Below are positions 7,155 to 15,753 of a DNA stretch of 32,944 bases, piece by piece. Position numbers and translations under genes: made by a program. Every line of letters starts with the position of its first letter. Positions within the stretch are counted from its first letter, which is position 1. The notes beneath the pieces are model-generated. The model was given only the letters and a program-made list of their open reading frames with translations. It was not told the origin of the DNA and ran no database searches. The stretch comes from Verrucomicrobiales bacterium (GTDB lineage: Bacteria; Verrucomicrobiota; Verrucomicrobiia; Verrucomicrobiales; DEV007), in the NCBI GenBank assembly GCA_029213025.1, contig JARGOZ010000076.1:1-32944 (forward strand), given 5' to 3'.

Positions 7155-8045
7155 ATGAATCGACGCAATCTACTTCGCAGCCTTTCGACAGCCGCAGTTG
7201 CCGCTCCGTTTTCCACTTTCACGTCCAGAGCGGAAACCACGCCGTGGCTGAAATTAGCCGTTCAGCAATACAGCTTTAACCGCCAGCTCAGATCCGGGGA
7301 ACTGGCGATTGCCGACTACCCGAAAACAGTTGTGGCAGGAACCGGCATCAAAGCACTTGAGTATTTCAACGGACACATGGAGGAAAAAGGCGGTGATACC
7401 GCTTTCTTCAAAAATCTCCGCAAGCAGACGGACGACCTCGGCGCGGTAAATACCATGATGCTCTGCCGCAGCAAAACCGCTCTCGACGCAAAAGATCCCG
7501 CAATCCGGGCGGCTGCTATAGAAGGCTATCGCCCCTGGCTGGAAGCGATGAAGATCCTTGGCGGATTCTGTATCCGCGTGGATGTCCGCTCACCCGGAGA
7601 TCCCGAAGAGCAGAAAAAATACGCCACCGAGGGCCTCAAAGCACTGACACAGGTCGCCCAAAGCGATTACGAAATGGAAATCGTCGTCGAAAACCACGGC
7701 AACCATTCCAGCAACGGCGCCTGGCTGGCGGATGTCATGAAAAGGGTCGATATGGAAGCCTGCGGAACGTTGCCGGATTTTCAGAACTTCAAAGAATACG
7801 ACCCGTATCAGGGCGTGGAGGAAATGATGCCGTGGGCCAAAATCGTCTGCGCCAAATCCAAAGGCTTTGACGAAAACGGTAACGAGAAAAATGTCGACTA
7901 CCGGCGCATGCTCAAAATCGTCAAGGACTCAGGATTCAACGGATATATCGGTATAGAGTTTGAAGGCCATCATATATCTCCGGTCGAAGGTATCAACGCT
8001 ACAAAGCATCTCATCGAAAAAGTCCTCGCTGAGCTGGAGGGATGA
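7155..8045 (+). CDS. Tat-exported sugar phosphate isomerase/epimerase-like TIM barrel
   Basis: This 296-aa protein starts with a twin-arginine signal (NRRNLLRSLS, then a hydrophobic stretch and cleavage near SRA|E). The mature part is a xylose-isomerase-like TIM barrel. Probable metal ligands are Glu179 (VVENHG), Asp208 (LPDFQN) and Glu268/270 (GIEFEGH). AKIVCAKSKGFDENGNE matches the conserved (S/H)AK strand, here with Cys at the usual Ser/His. These families isomerise or epimerise sugars or inositols; export suggests a periplasmic role in polysaccharide breakdown, as is common in PVC bacteria. Substrate unknown. The stop overlaps the next start (ATGA), so the two genes are translationally coupled. 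Confidence 0.85.
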   Translation: MNRRNLLRSLSTAAVAAPFSTFTSRAETTPWLKLAVQQYSFNRQLRSGELAIADYPKTVVAGTGIKALEYFNGHMEEKGGDTAFFKNLRKQTDDLGAVNTMMLCRSKTALDAKDPAIRAAAIEGYRPWLEAMKILGGFCIRVDVRSPGDPEEQKKYATEGLKALTQVAQSDYEMEIVVENHGNHSSNGAWLADVMKRVDMEACGTLPDFQNFKEYDPYQGVEEMMPWAKIVCAKSKGFDENGNEKNVDYRRMLKIVKDSGFNGYIGIEFEGHHISPVEGINATKHLIEKVLAELEG

Positions 8046-8701
8046 AAATACCTGTAACAGCAGAGTTTTGGATCTCGGGCTTAAACGCTCTTCCGGAGGA
8101 GATTAAAGAGGAACTGACTCTGCAGGGCCTGCGCCTCGGCAGCACCTTGATCCTGCTGATTTTCTCCTGGATAATCGGGCAGCGAATCATTGCCTACTGG
8201 GAGATCAAAAAGCGGATTCGTGAATCGGATCTGGAATCGGAAAATACCTTTCAAAGGATTCACGGCGAATTCAAAGCACTCTGGAGAATCTATAAAGTAT
8301 ATATCAAACAGGCTCCGGACCGCAGCCGAATCACTACCGAAAACTCCCCGCAGTGGAGCCTGATCGAGCGCTCCAGCATTCTGGAAGGTGAATGGGAAGC
8401 TCTACTGCTGAAACTGGCCAGCAACAGGAAACTGTCAGCCACGGATCTCACCGATCTGGGACTCCTGCGCCAGCTCATCCAGCAGCTACGCGAAGGCATA
8501 AAAAGAAACTATACTCTGGATGAACCATTCCGGGAAAATGACTACCAGCTGTTTCACACTCTCTCTGCAAGAGTCATCGAAATACTGCGCCGCCCGTTTC
8601 AAAACCAGAGCGCCACAGCTACAGAATTGCAGATGCACAAGATCCTCGAAGTGAAACCCGCAGATCTCGAACCCTACCGGAATTCAGCCGGCAGCGAATA
8701 G
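8042..8701 (+). CDS. Hypothetical single-pass membrane protein
   Basis: I do not recognise this 219-aa protein. One hydrophobic segment (about 28-48, GLRLGSTLILLIFSWIIGQR) is followed by a charged, mostly helical region (about 50-219), possibly with coiled-coil stretches, and no Cys or obvious catalytic motif. The N-terminus is short and soluble, so the large domain could face the cytoplasm. It overlaps the upstream isomerase by 4 bp (ATGA) and overlaps the convergent cupin gene by 18 bp at the 3' end. GGAGGG lies right against the ATG inside the upstream gene. A shared operon with the isomerase is likely, but no functional link is evident. Confidence 0.7.
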   Translation: MKIPVTAEFWISGLNALPEEIKEELTLQGLRLGSTLILLIFSWIIGQRIIAYWEIKKRIRESDLESENTFQRIHGEFKALWRIYKVYIKQAPDRSRITTENSPQWSLIERSSILEGEWEALLLKLASNRKLSATDLTDLGLLRQLIQQLREGIKRNYTLDEPFRENDYQLFHTLSARVIEILRRPFQNQSATATELQMHKILEVKPADLEPYRNSAGSE

Positions 8702-9181
8702 CGATTCAAACCGGCCGGTCAATTCTTCTGCCGCAGGCCCGCCCTCTTCCGGCGCCCACGCAGCGAAGTGTTTATCGGTATCATCATAGGGCCCCCGTTT
8801 GGTTTCGAGAATCACGGTATCCGCTTCAAGCGCTACCATACCGTGCCACACGCCCGGAACGATATCGATCAACCCGCCCGGCTCAAGCAGGTGGGTGGAT
8901 TGAATTTCCCCATGCTCATCGAAGATCAAAAATCCGATTTTGCCCCGGATCACGAAAATTGTTTCTGAAGCGGATTCGTTGGGGTGAATATGCGGCCTGA
9001 CATAGGTGCCCGGCTGAAAGAAATTCAGCATCCGTTGTACGAGGTCGCCCTGCGCCCGGTGAATCGGCAGAATGATTCGTTTTCTCGGGCTTTTCCGGGA
9101 GGCGGTAAAACCTTCCTCCAGAGCAGCCTCATCGAGAACAAACACATCTCCCGATACATTGGGAAAAGCCAGCTTCGTCAT
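8684..9181 (-). CDS. WbuC-family cupin metalloprotein
   Basis: This 165-aa single-domain cupin has the metal set His64, His66 and Glu73 (RPHIHPNESASE) and His113 (PGVWHGMVAL). The tail ETKRGPYDDTDKHFAAWAPEE is characteristic of the WbuC-like cupin family, often found in O-antigen and sugar clusters; biochemical function is unsettled. It starts 6 nt after the parC stop and so is the third gene of the parE-parC operon, which is unusual company. Its 3' end overlaps the convergent gene at 8042-8701 by 18 bp. Confidence 0.85.
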   Translation of the reverse strand: MTKLAFPNVSGDVFVLDEAALEEGFTASRKSPRKRIILPIHRAQGDLVQRMLNFFQPGTYVRPHIHPNESASETIFVIRGKIGFLIFDEHGEIQSTHLLEPGGLIDIVPGVWHGMVALEADTVILETKRGPYDDTDKHFAAWAPEEGGPAAEELTGRFESLFAAG

Positions 9182-9187
9182 CGTTTT

Positions 9188-11197
9188 TCAGGAATTACCG
9201 GCTTCGCGTTTTTCCCTGCGCTTGGCTTTTGCCTCAAGAATGTCCTGTTCAGCCTGAGGTATTCGCACGACACGATCCACCGCATGCTTCGTTACGATAT
9301 TTCCCTGGGCCGCCCGGCCTTTAAATTCGATCTCACTAAGTCGTAAATCAATCACCAGATTCCTCAACTTTAATGCCGGTTTCAAGTGAACCCGCACATG
9401 CATATTGGCCTCTTCCTCGGTATCATGCTCACTAAAGAATAGCACCCGGGTCCCCGGAGTTCCTTTGGTTAAATCATACAACTTGTCCCGGGTAACCCCG
9501 GCAACCTGGAATCGCTTCACCATAGCGCGACCGCCCCGGCCGTCGCGGTAGATCATATTGTAATATTTCGGTTCGTCCCGGTTGAACACGGCACAGTGGA
9601 TATTGTCTTTACCGACAAATACCTTGTCGGCAATCTTTACCACCCGCATCGTGCCGTCGCGTGAGAATGCGATAATGTCGTCCATCCGCGAACATTTACC
9701 TACCGCCTCATCCCGCTTCAGGTTGTAGCCGGCCATTCCGTCTTTCCGGTTTACATACAGAGTATCGTTGGAAATCACTACCGCCTTGGCATCCACTTTC
9801 TCGAAGGTGGTCAGCTCTGTCCGGCGCGGAAAATCTTTACCATACTTGTCTTTAAGTCCCTGATACCAGGCGATGGTATATTTGGTGAGATTGCGAAGAT
9901 GCTTCGCCGTCTCTTTCATTTGATCTTCGAGACCTTTGATATATTCGTCAGCCTTGAAGGAGTCGAATTTGGAAATCCGTTTAATCTTGATCTCAGTCAG
10001 GCGGACGACGTCGTCATCCGTCACTTCCCGCTTCAACAGTGGCAGGAACGATTCCAAACCGTTCCAGATCTCTTCGATCACGTCCTCCCAGGTGGTACAT
10101 TCCTCGATTCGACGGTAGATCCGGTTTTCGATGAAGATTTTTTCCAGACTGGAGAAATGCCATTTATCCTCCAGCTCTTGCATCCGAATCTCCAACTCCT
10201 GCTTGAGAATGGCTTTGGTCTGCTTCGCGTTGTGGCGCAGAATTTCCGATACCCCGAGAAACTTCGGCGTCTTGTCCTCGATCACACAGGCATTCGGCGA
10301 GATACTGACTTCACAGTCCGTAAACGCATAGAGAGCTTTGATGGTCTGGTCAGCATCCGACCCGGCCGGAAGAAACACATGAATCTCTACAAATTCCGCT
10401 GTGCAGTCTTCGATACGGGTCACTTTGACTTTGCCCTGATCGTTTGCCTTGAGAATCGAATCGGCCAAACTGCCGGCTGTGGTTCCGTAAGGGACTTCGC
10501 GAATCACCAGTTCACGCGCCTTGTGCTTTTCGATCCTCGCCCGCACCCGGACTTTGCCGCCACGCAGACCATCGTTGTATTCGGTAATTTCCGCTATACC
10601 ACCCTGGGGGAAATCCGGATACAACTCGAAGTCTTCTTTTCTCAACACGGCAATACAGGCATCGAGCAGCTCGTTAAAGTTGTGCGGCAGAATCTTACAG
10701 GCCAGACCTACCGCAATACCCTCTGCGCCGTGAGCCAGAACAAGCGGAAACTTCGCCGGCAGTGTTACCGGCTCTTTGTTTCTTCCGTCATAACTCGCCG
10801 CCCAAAGTGTCGTTTTCGGGTTGAATAACACTTCGTTTGAGAATTTCGAAAGCCTGGTCTCGATATACCTCGGAGCAGCGGCAGAATCGCCGGTTAATAT
10901 ATTTCCCCAGTTCCCCTGGGTATCAACTACCAACTCTTTCTGCCCCATGTTTACCAGAGCATCCCCGATCGATTGATCTCCATGGGGATGGTACTGCATG
11001 GTATGCCCGATGATGTTAGCCACCTTGTTGAATCGACCGTCGTCTTTCTCCTTCAGGGAATGAAGAATTCTCCGCTGGACCGGCTTAAGCCCGTCGTTGA
11101 TATGGGGAACCGCCCTTTCAAGAATGACATAACTGGCATACTCGAGAAACCAGTCGGAATACATTCCCTGCAGTGGTGTGTCTGACTCTTGCATCAA
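9188..11197 (-). CDS. parC: DNA topoisomerase IV subunit A (ParC-like)
   Basis: This 669-aa type IIA topoisomerase A subunit breaks and passes DNA to unlink chromosomes. The N-terminus (YASYVILERAVPHINDGLKP) and QRRILHSL are canonical; the winged-helix region has YHPHGDQSIGDALVNM, and the catalytic Tyr111 lies in AAPRYIETRLS. The C-terminal part is shorter than in GyrA and lacks a GyrA box, so ParC (or a second, ParC-like set) is preferred over gyrase. The form resembles the short subunits of Bacteroidota/PVC bacteria. It is 27 nt downstream of parE and 6 nt upstream of the cupin gene. Start is ATGATG; MMQESD may begin at either Met. Confidence 0.92.
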   Translation of the reverse strand: MMQESDTPLQGMYSDWFLEYASYVILERAVPHINDGLKPVQRRILHSLKEKDDGRFNKVANIIGHTMQYHPHGDQSIGDALVNMGQKELVVDTQGNWGNILTGDSAAAPRYIETRLSKFSNEVLFNPKTTLWAASYDGRNKEPVTLPAKFPLVLAHGAEGIAVGLACKILPHNFNELLDACIAVLRKEDFELYPDFPQGGIAEITEYNDGLRGGKVRVRARIEKHKARELVIREVPYGTTAGSLADSILKANDQGKVKVTRIEDCTAEFVEIHVFLPAGSDADQTIKALYAFTDCEVSISPNACVIEDKTPKFLGVSEILRHNAKQTKAILKQELEIRMQELEDKWHFSSLEKIFIENRIYRRIEECTTWEDVIEEIWNGLESFLPLLKREVTDDDVVRLTEIKIKRISKFDSFKADEYIKGLEDQMKETAKHLRNLTKYTIAWYQGLKDKYGKDFPRRTELTTFEKVDAKAVVISNDTLYVNRKDGMAGYNLKRDEAVGKCSRMDDIIAFSRDGTMRVVKIADKVFVGKDNIHCAVFNRDEPKYYNMIYRDGRGGRAMVKRFQVAGVTRDKLYDLTKGTPGTRVLFFSEHDTEEEANMHVRVHLKPALKLRNLVIDLRLSEIEFKGRAAQGNIVTKHAVDRVVRIPQAEQDILEAKAKRREKREAGNS

Positions 11198-11224
11198 AAA
11201 ATATTAGGTTATTGATTCTACCTT

Positions 11225-13102
11225 CTACGCTTCCTCCAGCACTTCCTCACCTTCGCCGACAATATCCTGCTCCACGACCAGGTTCTTAATAATATACTCC
11301 TGACGTTTCGGAGTATTTTTACCCATATAGAATTCCAGCAACTCAGCTACCGTCCGGTTTCTCGGCGGCATTTCCACCGGTGCCAGTCGAATGTCCTCGT
11401 TGATAAAGTATTTAAACTCATCAGGCGAGATTTCCCCCAGACCCTTAAATCGGGTAATCTCCGGGTTGGGCTTCAGTTCATCGATCGCGCTGACCCGTTC
11501 CTCTTCGGTATAGCAATAGAGAGTCTTCTTTTTGTTGCGCACCCGGAACAATGGAGTCTCCAGAATAAATAGATGCCCTTCGCGAATCAGGTCGGGAAAG
11601 AACTGCAGAAAAAACGTAATCGTCAGCAGGCGGATGTGCATGCCGTCCACGTCGGCATCTGTAGCGAGGACGACTTTGTTATAGCGCAAACTCTCCAGTC
11701 CGTCTTCGATATTCAGCGCCGCCTGAAGCAAATTAAACTCCTCATTCTGATACACGATCTTGCGGGTCATGTTGTAGGAGTTGAGCGGTTTTCCCCGCAG
11801 CGAAAACACCGCCTGCGTATCCACATCTCTCGCTTTGGTAATCGAACCACTCGCTGAATCACCCTCGGTAATAAAGATGGTCGACTCTTTCGCAAGCTTG
11901 TGGCTGGTATTGAAATGGGCGCGACAGTCACGTAGTTTTTTGTTGTGGACGCGGCTCTGTTTGGCTCTGTCTTTGGCCAGCTTTTTGATCCCCTTCAGTT
12001 CTTTCCGCACATGCTCGGAATGAAGAATCTTTTCCTGCAGCGCGCCGGCTCTTTCTTTATTCCTGTGCAGAGCATTATCCAGGTGAAGACCGATAAAGTT
12101 GCCGACGAAAGTTCGAATTGTCTCCCCTTTCTGAGCCATGTGCGTCGAACCGAGTTTGGTCTTGGTCTGCGATTCAAACACAGGGTCCTCCACCTTTACC
12201 GCAACGGCCGCAACAATACCGGAACGAATGTCCGGCGCTTCGTATTGCTTTTTGTAGTAGTTCCGGATGGTCGTTACGATCGCCTCTCTGAAGGCGGCCT
12301 GATGGGTGCCGCCCATCGTGGTGTGCTGACCGTTGACAAAACTGTAGTAGTCTTCCCCGTTTTGGTCGGTATGGGTAAAGGCCACTTCTATATCATTGTC
12401 AGCTATGTGAATGATATCGTAGAGAGGTTTTTCCTGCTCCAGATTTTCGGTCAACAAATCATGAAGTCCGTTTTTGGATTTAAATTTCTTCCCGTTGAAT
12501 GAAAGAGTTAATCCGGTGTTGAGGTAGGAATAGTTGCGCAACATCGTTTCGATGTATTCCGTATTCCATTTGTATTCCCCGAACAGTTCACCGTCGGGCT
12601 CGAAGGAAACGGAAGTTCCGTTCGGCTCGCTCGATTTTCCGGGGCGCTTCATCTCATCGATGATGATTCCCTGCGAAAATTCGATAGCCATCGTTTTGCG
12701 TTCGCGAAAGCTCTGGATGGCAAACGCTTCGGAGAGAAAGTTCACCGCTTTGATACCAACCCCGTTCAAACCAACCGACTTTTTGAAAGCCTCGCTGTCG
12801 TATTTGGCGCCGGTGTTGATCACCGAGGCACAGTCTTTTACTTTGCCCAGAGGAATGCCGCGGCCGTAATCTCTCACCTGCATAAAATTCTCATCCAGCG
12901 AGATGTCGATCTGCTTGCCGTTGCCCATCACGAACTCATCGATGCAGTTGTCGATCACCTCTTTGAGCAGAATATAAATCCCGTCGTCCGGCGAAGAACC
13001 GTCGCCCAGCTTGCCGATGTACATGCCCGGCCGGAGGCGAATGTGCTCTCTCGGTTCAAGGGATTTGATGTGATCTTCGGTGTAATTATTCGCTGCAGCC
13101 AT
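11225..13102 (-). CDS. parE: DNA topoisomerase IV subunit B (ParE-like)
   Basis: This 625-aa ATPase subunit partners ParC. The GHKL ATPase has Glu48 and Asn52 ([11 protein letters not shown]), the DYGRGIP loop (78-84) and the lid [10 protein letters not shown] (112-121). The TOPRIM domain shows EGDSASG (413-419) and the Mg-binding DADVDG (482-487). The length fits ParE rather than the longer GyrB of proteobacteria. It is the first gene of the operon parE-parC-cupin. Start is ATG at 13102 with no Shine-Dalgarno motif. The 124-bp region shared with the divergent lipoprotein gene should hold its promoter; I could not pick a convincing -35/-10 pair. Confidence 0.94.
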   Translation of the reverse strand: MAAANNYTEDHIKSLEPREHIRLRPGMYIGKLGDGSSPDDGIYILLKEVIDNCIDEFVMGNGKQIDISLDENFMQVRDYGRGIPLGKVKDCASVINTGAKYDSEAFKKSVGLNGVGIKAVNFLSEAFAIQSFRERKTMAIEFSQGIIIDEMKRPGKSSEPNGTSVSFEPDGELFGEYKWNTEYIETMLRNYSYLNTGLTLSFNGKKFKSKNGLHDLLTENLEQEKPLYDIIHIADNDIEVAFTHTDQNGEDYYSFVNGQHTTMGGTHQAAFREAIVTTIRNYYKKQYEAPDIRSGIVAAVAVKVEDPVFESQTKTKLGSTHMAQKGETIRTFVGNFIGLHLDNALHRNKERAGALQEKILHSEHVRKELKGIKKLAKDRAKQSRVHNKKLRDCRAHFNTSHKLAKESTIFITEGDSASGSITKARDVDTQAVFSLRGKPLNSYNMTRKIVYQNEEFNLLQAALNIEDGLESLRYNKVVLATDADVDGMHIRLLTITFFLQFFPDLIREGHLFILETPLFRVRNKKKTLYCYTEEERVSAIDELKPNPEITRFKGLGEISPDEFKYFINEDIRLAPVEMPPRNRTVAELLEFYMGKNTPKRQEYIIKNLVVEQDIVGEGEEVLEEA

Positions 13103-13178
13103 CTTGGGAAAGTCAAATTAGAGCCACTCAATATTTAGGGAAAGCTAAACTATTCAACCCCCGATTGTGAAAATCGCA

Positions 13179-13215
13179 AAATTAGGGCGACCTTTGTCCT
13201 GATTGCCCCTAATTT
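13179..13215. promoter_or_regulatory. 9-bp inverted repeat in the parE/lipoprotein divergent region
   Basis: AAATTAGGG (13179-13187) and CCCTAATTT (13207-13215) are perfect inverted repeats 19 nt apart, ending 11 nt before the ATG at 13227. It could be an operator shared by the divergent genes or a stem-loop in the lipoprotein leader. No regulator is identified. Confidence 0.4.
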
Positions 13216-13226
13216 AAAAAAGAGAC

Positions 13227-14015
13227 ATGGTTCATGACAGTATTTTTAAAAAAACGAAGTGGTTCTGTGCCGTTTCAAGCCTTGTTCTGCTCACTTCGGG
13301 ATGCGTTGACACCTCTACCGTGGGCAAGGTTCTGATCAAGCCGGAGAAGCGCATCACCTTCCTTCTGATCGACAATTCCCTCAGTTATAACAACCCGGCT
13401 GACAGCGCCAGCCAGAGGGTGATGGATCTGGTGAAGCGGGAAATCACCGGCAAATTGCGCCAGGCCCGCCCCGGCGATCATTACATCGTGCGCACCATTC
13501 AATCGGAGAGTAATCAGCTTTCGGCGATGATCACCAACCTGGATTTGACCCGCGATGATTTGCATTTTCAGAAACCCAAACCGTCCAACCCGATTGAACT
13601 GAAGGTGTGGGAACGGGAAAAACGCGATTTCGAAGAATCGCTCGGGGAACGCACCAAAGCCTCCATCGATGCAGCCTGCAGTGAATTCGAAGCGCAAGGT
13701 GAACTGCTGTTCGCCTACCCTTCCAATCAGACCGATTTTGTTGGCGCCCTGCTCACCTGCCAGAGGTTTTTCGAAAAACGAAACTACGATCAGAAAAAAC
13801 TCATTATTTATTCCGACATGATTGAAGACGCGGCCCTCGAAGACGACTCTCAGCTCGAACTGCCCGACGTGACTGTTGTCGCCCGGTTTGTAACCCGCCC
13901 GCCGAATCAGAATACCGGCGGGGCTCACCAGTATTTCAAGCAGCTGGAACAATACTGGCAAACCAAACTGAACGCGGAGCAGTTTGAACTCTACGAAGTC
14001 CAAAATTCCTTTTAA
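13227..14015 (+). CDS. Lipoprotein with VWA/MIDAS-like pattern
   Basis: This 262-aa protein has a lipoprotein signal (KTKWFCAVSSLVLLTSGC, lipid-anchored Cys26). The strand ITFLLIDNSLS carries DxSxS (49-53), a later NQTDFVGAL supplies Thr169, and KKLIIYSDM supplies Asp197: together the order and spacing expected for a VWA MIDAS metal site. The middle (about 110-160) is a charged insertion. VWA domains mediate metal-dependent protein binding; partner unknown. The next gene, a polytopic membrane protein, begins 11 nt downstream, so they likely act together in the envelope. The family was not recognised beyond the fold hint, which needs a profile search. Confidence 0.7.
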   Translation: MVHDSIFKKTKWFCAVSSLVLLTSGCVDTSTVGKVLIKPEKRITFLLIDNSLSYNNPADSASQRVMDLVKREITGKLRQARPGDHYIVRTIQSESNQLSAMITNLDLTRDDLHFQKPKPSNPIELKVWEREKRDFEESLGERTKASIDAACSEFEAQGELLFAYPSNQTDFVGALLTCQRFFEKRNYDQKKLIIYSDMIEDAALEDDSQLELPDVTVVARFVTRPPNQNTGGAHQYFKQLEQYWQTKLNAEQFELYEVQNSF

Positions 14016-14026
14016 CCCCCGAATCG

Positions 14027-15052
14027 ATGAAAGAGTGGATAGATATAGCGAAAACCTTTTTAGCCGACTACTGGCTGGCCATTTTGATAGTGATGGTAGT
14101 ACTGTATTATCTATACAACTACATCATGCTGCTGGTGGCGATTGTGATTTTCCCGATCACAGTTGTCGGTGCGGCTATTTGGGATTTGCAGAAAAACGTT
14201 CACTGGCCGCAGGATGAGGACAATCGACTTACCCCGCGGAACTTTTTCTTTTTTCTCGCCGGCTCTCTCGCTTTCTTTATAGAGATTTGGTTATTCTCCC
14301 TGTTCCTCGAATACTATCTGCTTGGCGAATCGGTTATGCCGCTGTTCGGAAATGTCGGAGTCCGAATGTCGGTTGTTTCCGGTATCGGTTTCGGAATGCT
14401 CACTCTGATCTTCGGCCACCTCGCCCATCATCTTCTCGCCCGACCAAAAGACCAGGACGGGGAGACGACCGAAGCCCAGGCTAAAGGGATCTCCTCCGAA
14501 AGAGTCGTCGGCTGGGCGGCCGGAATCTTCTTTCTCATCGCCACCATCGTGCTGGGTTACTCCGGCGGACTGCGCGCCTACACGCTGGCCACAGCAGCGG
14601 AGGCCAGCCTGGCGGTGGTGTTTTTCTCGATTTCCATCGGCGCGATCTTCGGATTCATGATGCCGTTTGGCGCCGTGGTCGGCATGTCGCGCGGTGGATT
14701 TCTCTGGCACTTCTTCCGCAACATTCTCCTCGGTATACCTTTGATGCTGGGCATGCTGCTACTGATCGTCGCCGCCTTCATCTTTTTCCTCGTCGAAATC
14801 ATCCTGACCGTGGCCACCCTACTGATTCGGCAGGTATTTACCATCATTGCCGGGCTCGCCGGCATTCGCCTCAGCGACAAAGAATCCCACCAGCAGCTCA
14901 GCGGCTGGCGCATCGGTCTGCTACACCTCACCGAAAGCGCCGCCCCACCCGAAAGGCTGGGCAGGTTTCTCGATATCATCCGCCAGAGAATCAACTTCTG
15001 GGATGTCGATGAATCACCGAAACAGATTCCCCGGGCGGAAAGCGGCACATAA
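14027..15052 (+). CDS. Hypothetical polytopic membrane protein
   Basis: This 341-aa protein has about seven hydrophobic segments: about 16-37, 35-50, 75-98, 112-132, 160-180, 188-215 and 235-275 (GIPLMLGMLLLIVAAFIFFL). A short acidic loop follows the first pair (WPQDEDNR) and a polar 60-residue tail ends the protein. No catalytic motif or known family was recognised. It lies 11 nt behind the VWA-like lipoprotein gene, suggesting one operon and a shared envelope complex. No Shine-Dalgarno motif; ATG at 14027 is the first Met before a long hydrophobic run. The stop reaches into the terminator of the opposite-strand redox operon. Confidence 0.7.
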   Translation: MKEWIDIAKTFLADYWLAILIVMVVLYYLYNYIMLLVAIVIFPITVVGAAIWDLQKNVHWPQDEDNRLTPRNFFFFLAGSLAFFIEIWLFSLFLEYYLLGESVMPLFGNVGVRMSVVSGIGFGMLTLIFGHLAHHLLARPKDQDGETTEAQAKGISSERVVGWAAGIFFLIATIVLGYSGGLRAYTLATAAEASLAVVFFSISIGAIFGFMMPFGAVVGMSRGGFLWHFFRNILLGIPLMLGMLLLIVAAFIFFLVEIILTVATLLIRQVFTIIAGLAGIRLSDKESHQQLSGWRIGLLHLTESAAPPERLGRFLDIIRQRINFWDVDESPKQIPRAESGT

Positions 15053-15082
15053 AAAAAGCCCCCCGAATCGAATCGGGAGGCT
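15051..15082 (-). terminator. Rho-independent terminator of the dsbD-nucleoredoxin operon
   Basis: Read on the minus strand, AGCCTCCCGA pairs with TCGGGGGGCT (one wobble) around a short loop and is followed by seven T. It lies 34 nt after the stop at 15116. On the plus strand there is no T-tract, so it serves the minus-strand genes. Confidence 0.85.
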
Positions 15083-15115
15083 GTAGGTAAAATTAGCGTT
15101 TAACTGCAGTTTCCG

Positions 15116-15643
15116 TTACCGGGTTGCGGCCTGCCACTTGGCGAAGGCACCGCCCGGATTGCCGGTCACATCAGAACGTCCGTCGGTCGTGATGACTTCC
15201 CCGTTGGGACCAAACACGATCAGCGCCGGAATGCCGCGCAACTTGTAGTAGTCCATGATGAAATTGATCTCTTTGGTGCCGTGACCCGGGGCCGTGTACC
15301 AATTCATACCGGATTGCTTCATGTAGGCATCCTTCTGCGACTGGGAGCGGTCCAGACTCATAAATACCACTTCGAAGCCGTTCCTTTTGTTGGCTTCGTG
15401 GAACTTAATCAGCTGGGGCGTGAACTTCTTGCACGGCCCGCACCAGTGGGCGGAGAAATACAGGGCGACGATTTTGCCGCGCAGAGATTCAGTGGGCACC
15501 TCAGTCCCGCTGGCATCAAAAACCGTTCCGGGAAGCGGGAGAATCTCGCGCATCGGTTTGGCCTGCGCGCTGGTTGCGGTAAAAGAAATGGCCAGACCGA
15601 CCACCAGGAGAGTCGTTAAACGAATAGTTAGGATCTTTTTCAT
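15116..15643 (-). CDS. Exported nucleoredoxin/TlpA-like thioredoxin-fold protein
   Basis: This 175-aa protein has a Sec signal peptide (TTLLVVGLAISFTATSAQA, cleavage near residue 28) and a thioredoxin fold with the redox motif W67-C68-G-P-C71 in SAHWCGPCKKFTPQL, which resembles nucleoredoxin/tryparedoxin. A cis-Pro follows (RGIPALIVFG). The tail GGAFAKWQAATR is short. It should act in the periplasm as a thiol-disulfide oxidoreductase. It follows the dsbD gene by 110 bp on the same strand and ends in a good terminator, so the likely role is to receive electrons from DsbD and pass them to exported substrates. Precise partner unknown. Confidence 0.85.
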   Translation of the reverse strand: MKKILTIRLTTLLVVGLAISFTATSAQAKPMREILPLPGTVFDASGTEVPTESLRGKIVALYFSAHWCGPCKKFTPQLIKFHEANKRNGFEVVFMSLDRSQSQKDAYMKQSGMNWYTAPGHGTKEINFIMDYYKLRGIPALIVFGPNGEVITTDGRSDVTGNPGGAFAKWQAATR

Positions 15644-15682
15644 GCTTGGTTTGATTGATTATAAGTAGCTGATAAGCATCAC

Positions 15683-15715
15683 GCTGAAAGACGGGCATTC
15701 ATTAGGCCTTTCAGC
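15683..15715 (-). other. 8-bp stem-loop between dsbD and the nucleoredoxin-like gene
   Basis: GCTGAAAG (15683-15690) and CTTTCAGC (15708-15715) form a perfect 8-bp stem with a 17-nt loop. No T-tract follows on the minus strand, so it may be an mRNA processing or stability structure that lets the two genes be expressed at different levels. Confidence 0.4.
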
Positions 15716-15753
15716 ATAAAAGACTCACAAAACTCTAAAAAAAGTTCCGTCCC

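Noticed and set aside
7155..7180. Lipoprotein signal on the isomerase-like protein
   Set aside because: The N-terminus has a twin-arginine motif and no lipobox Cys.
9899..10828. 309-codon frame antisense to parC
   Set aside because: Mirrors parC codons; parC is complete and well conserved, so this is a shadow.
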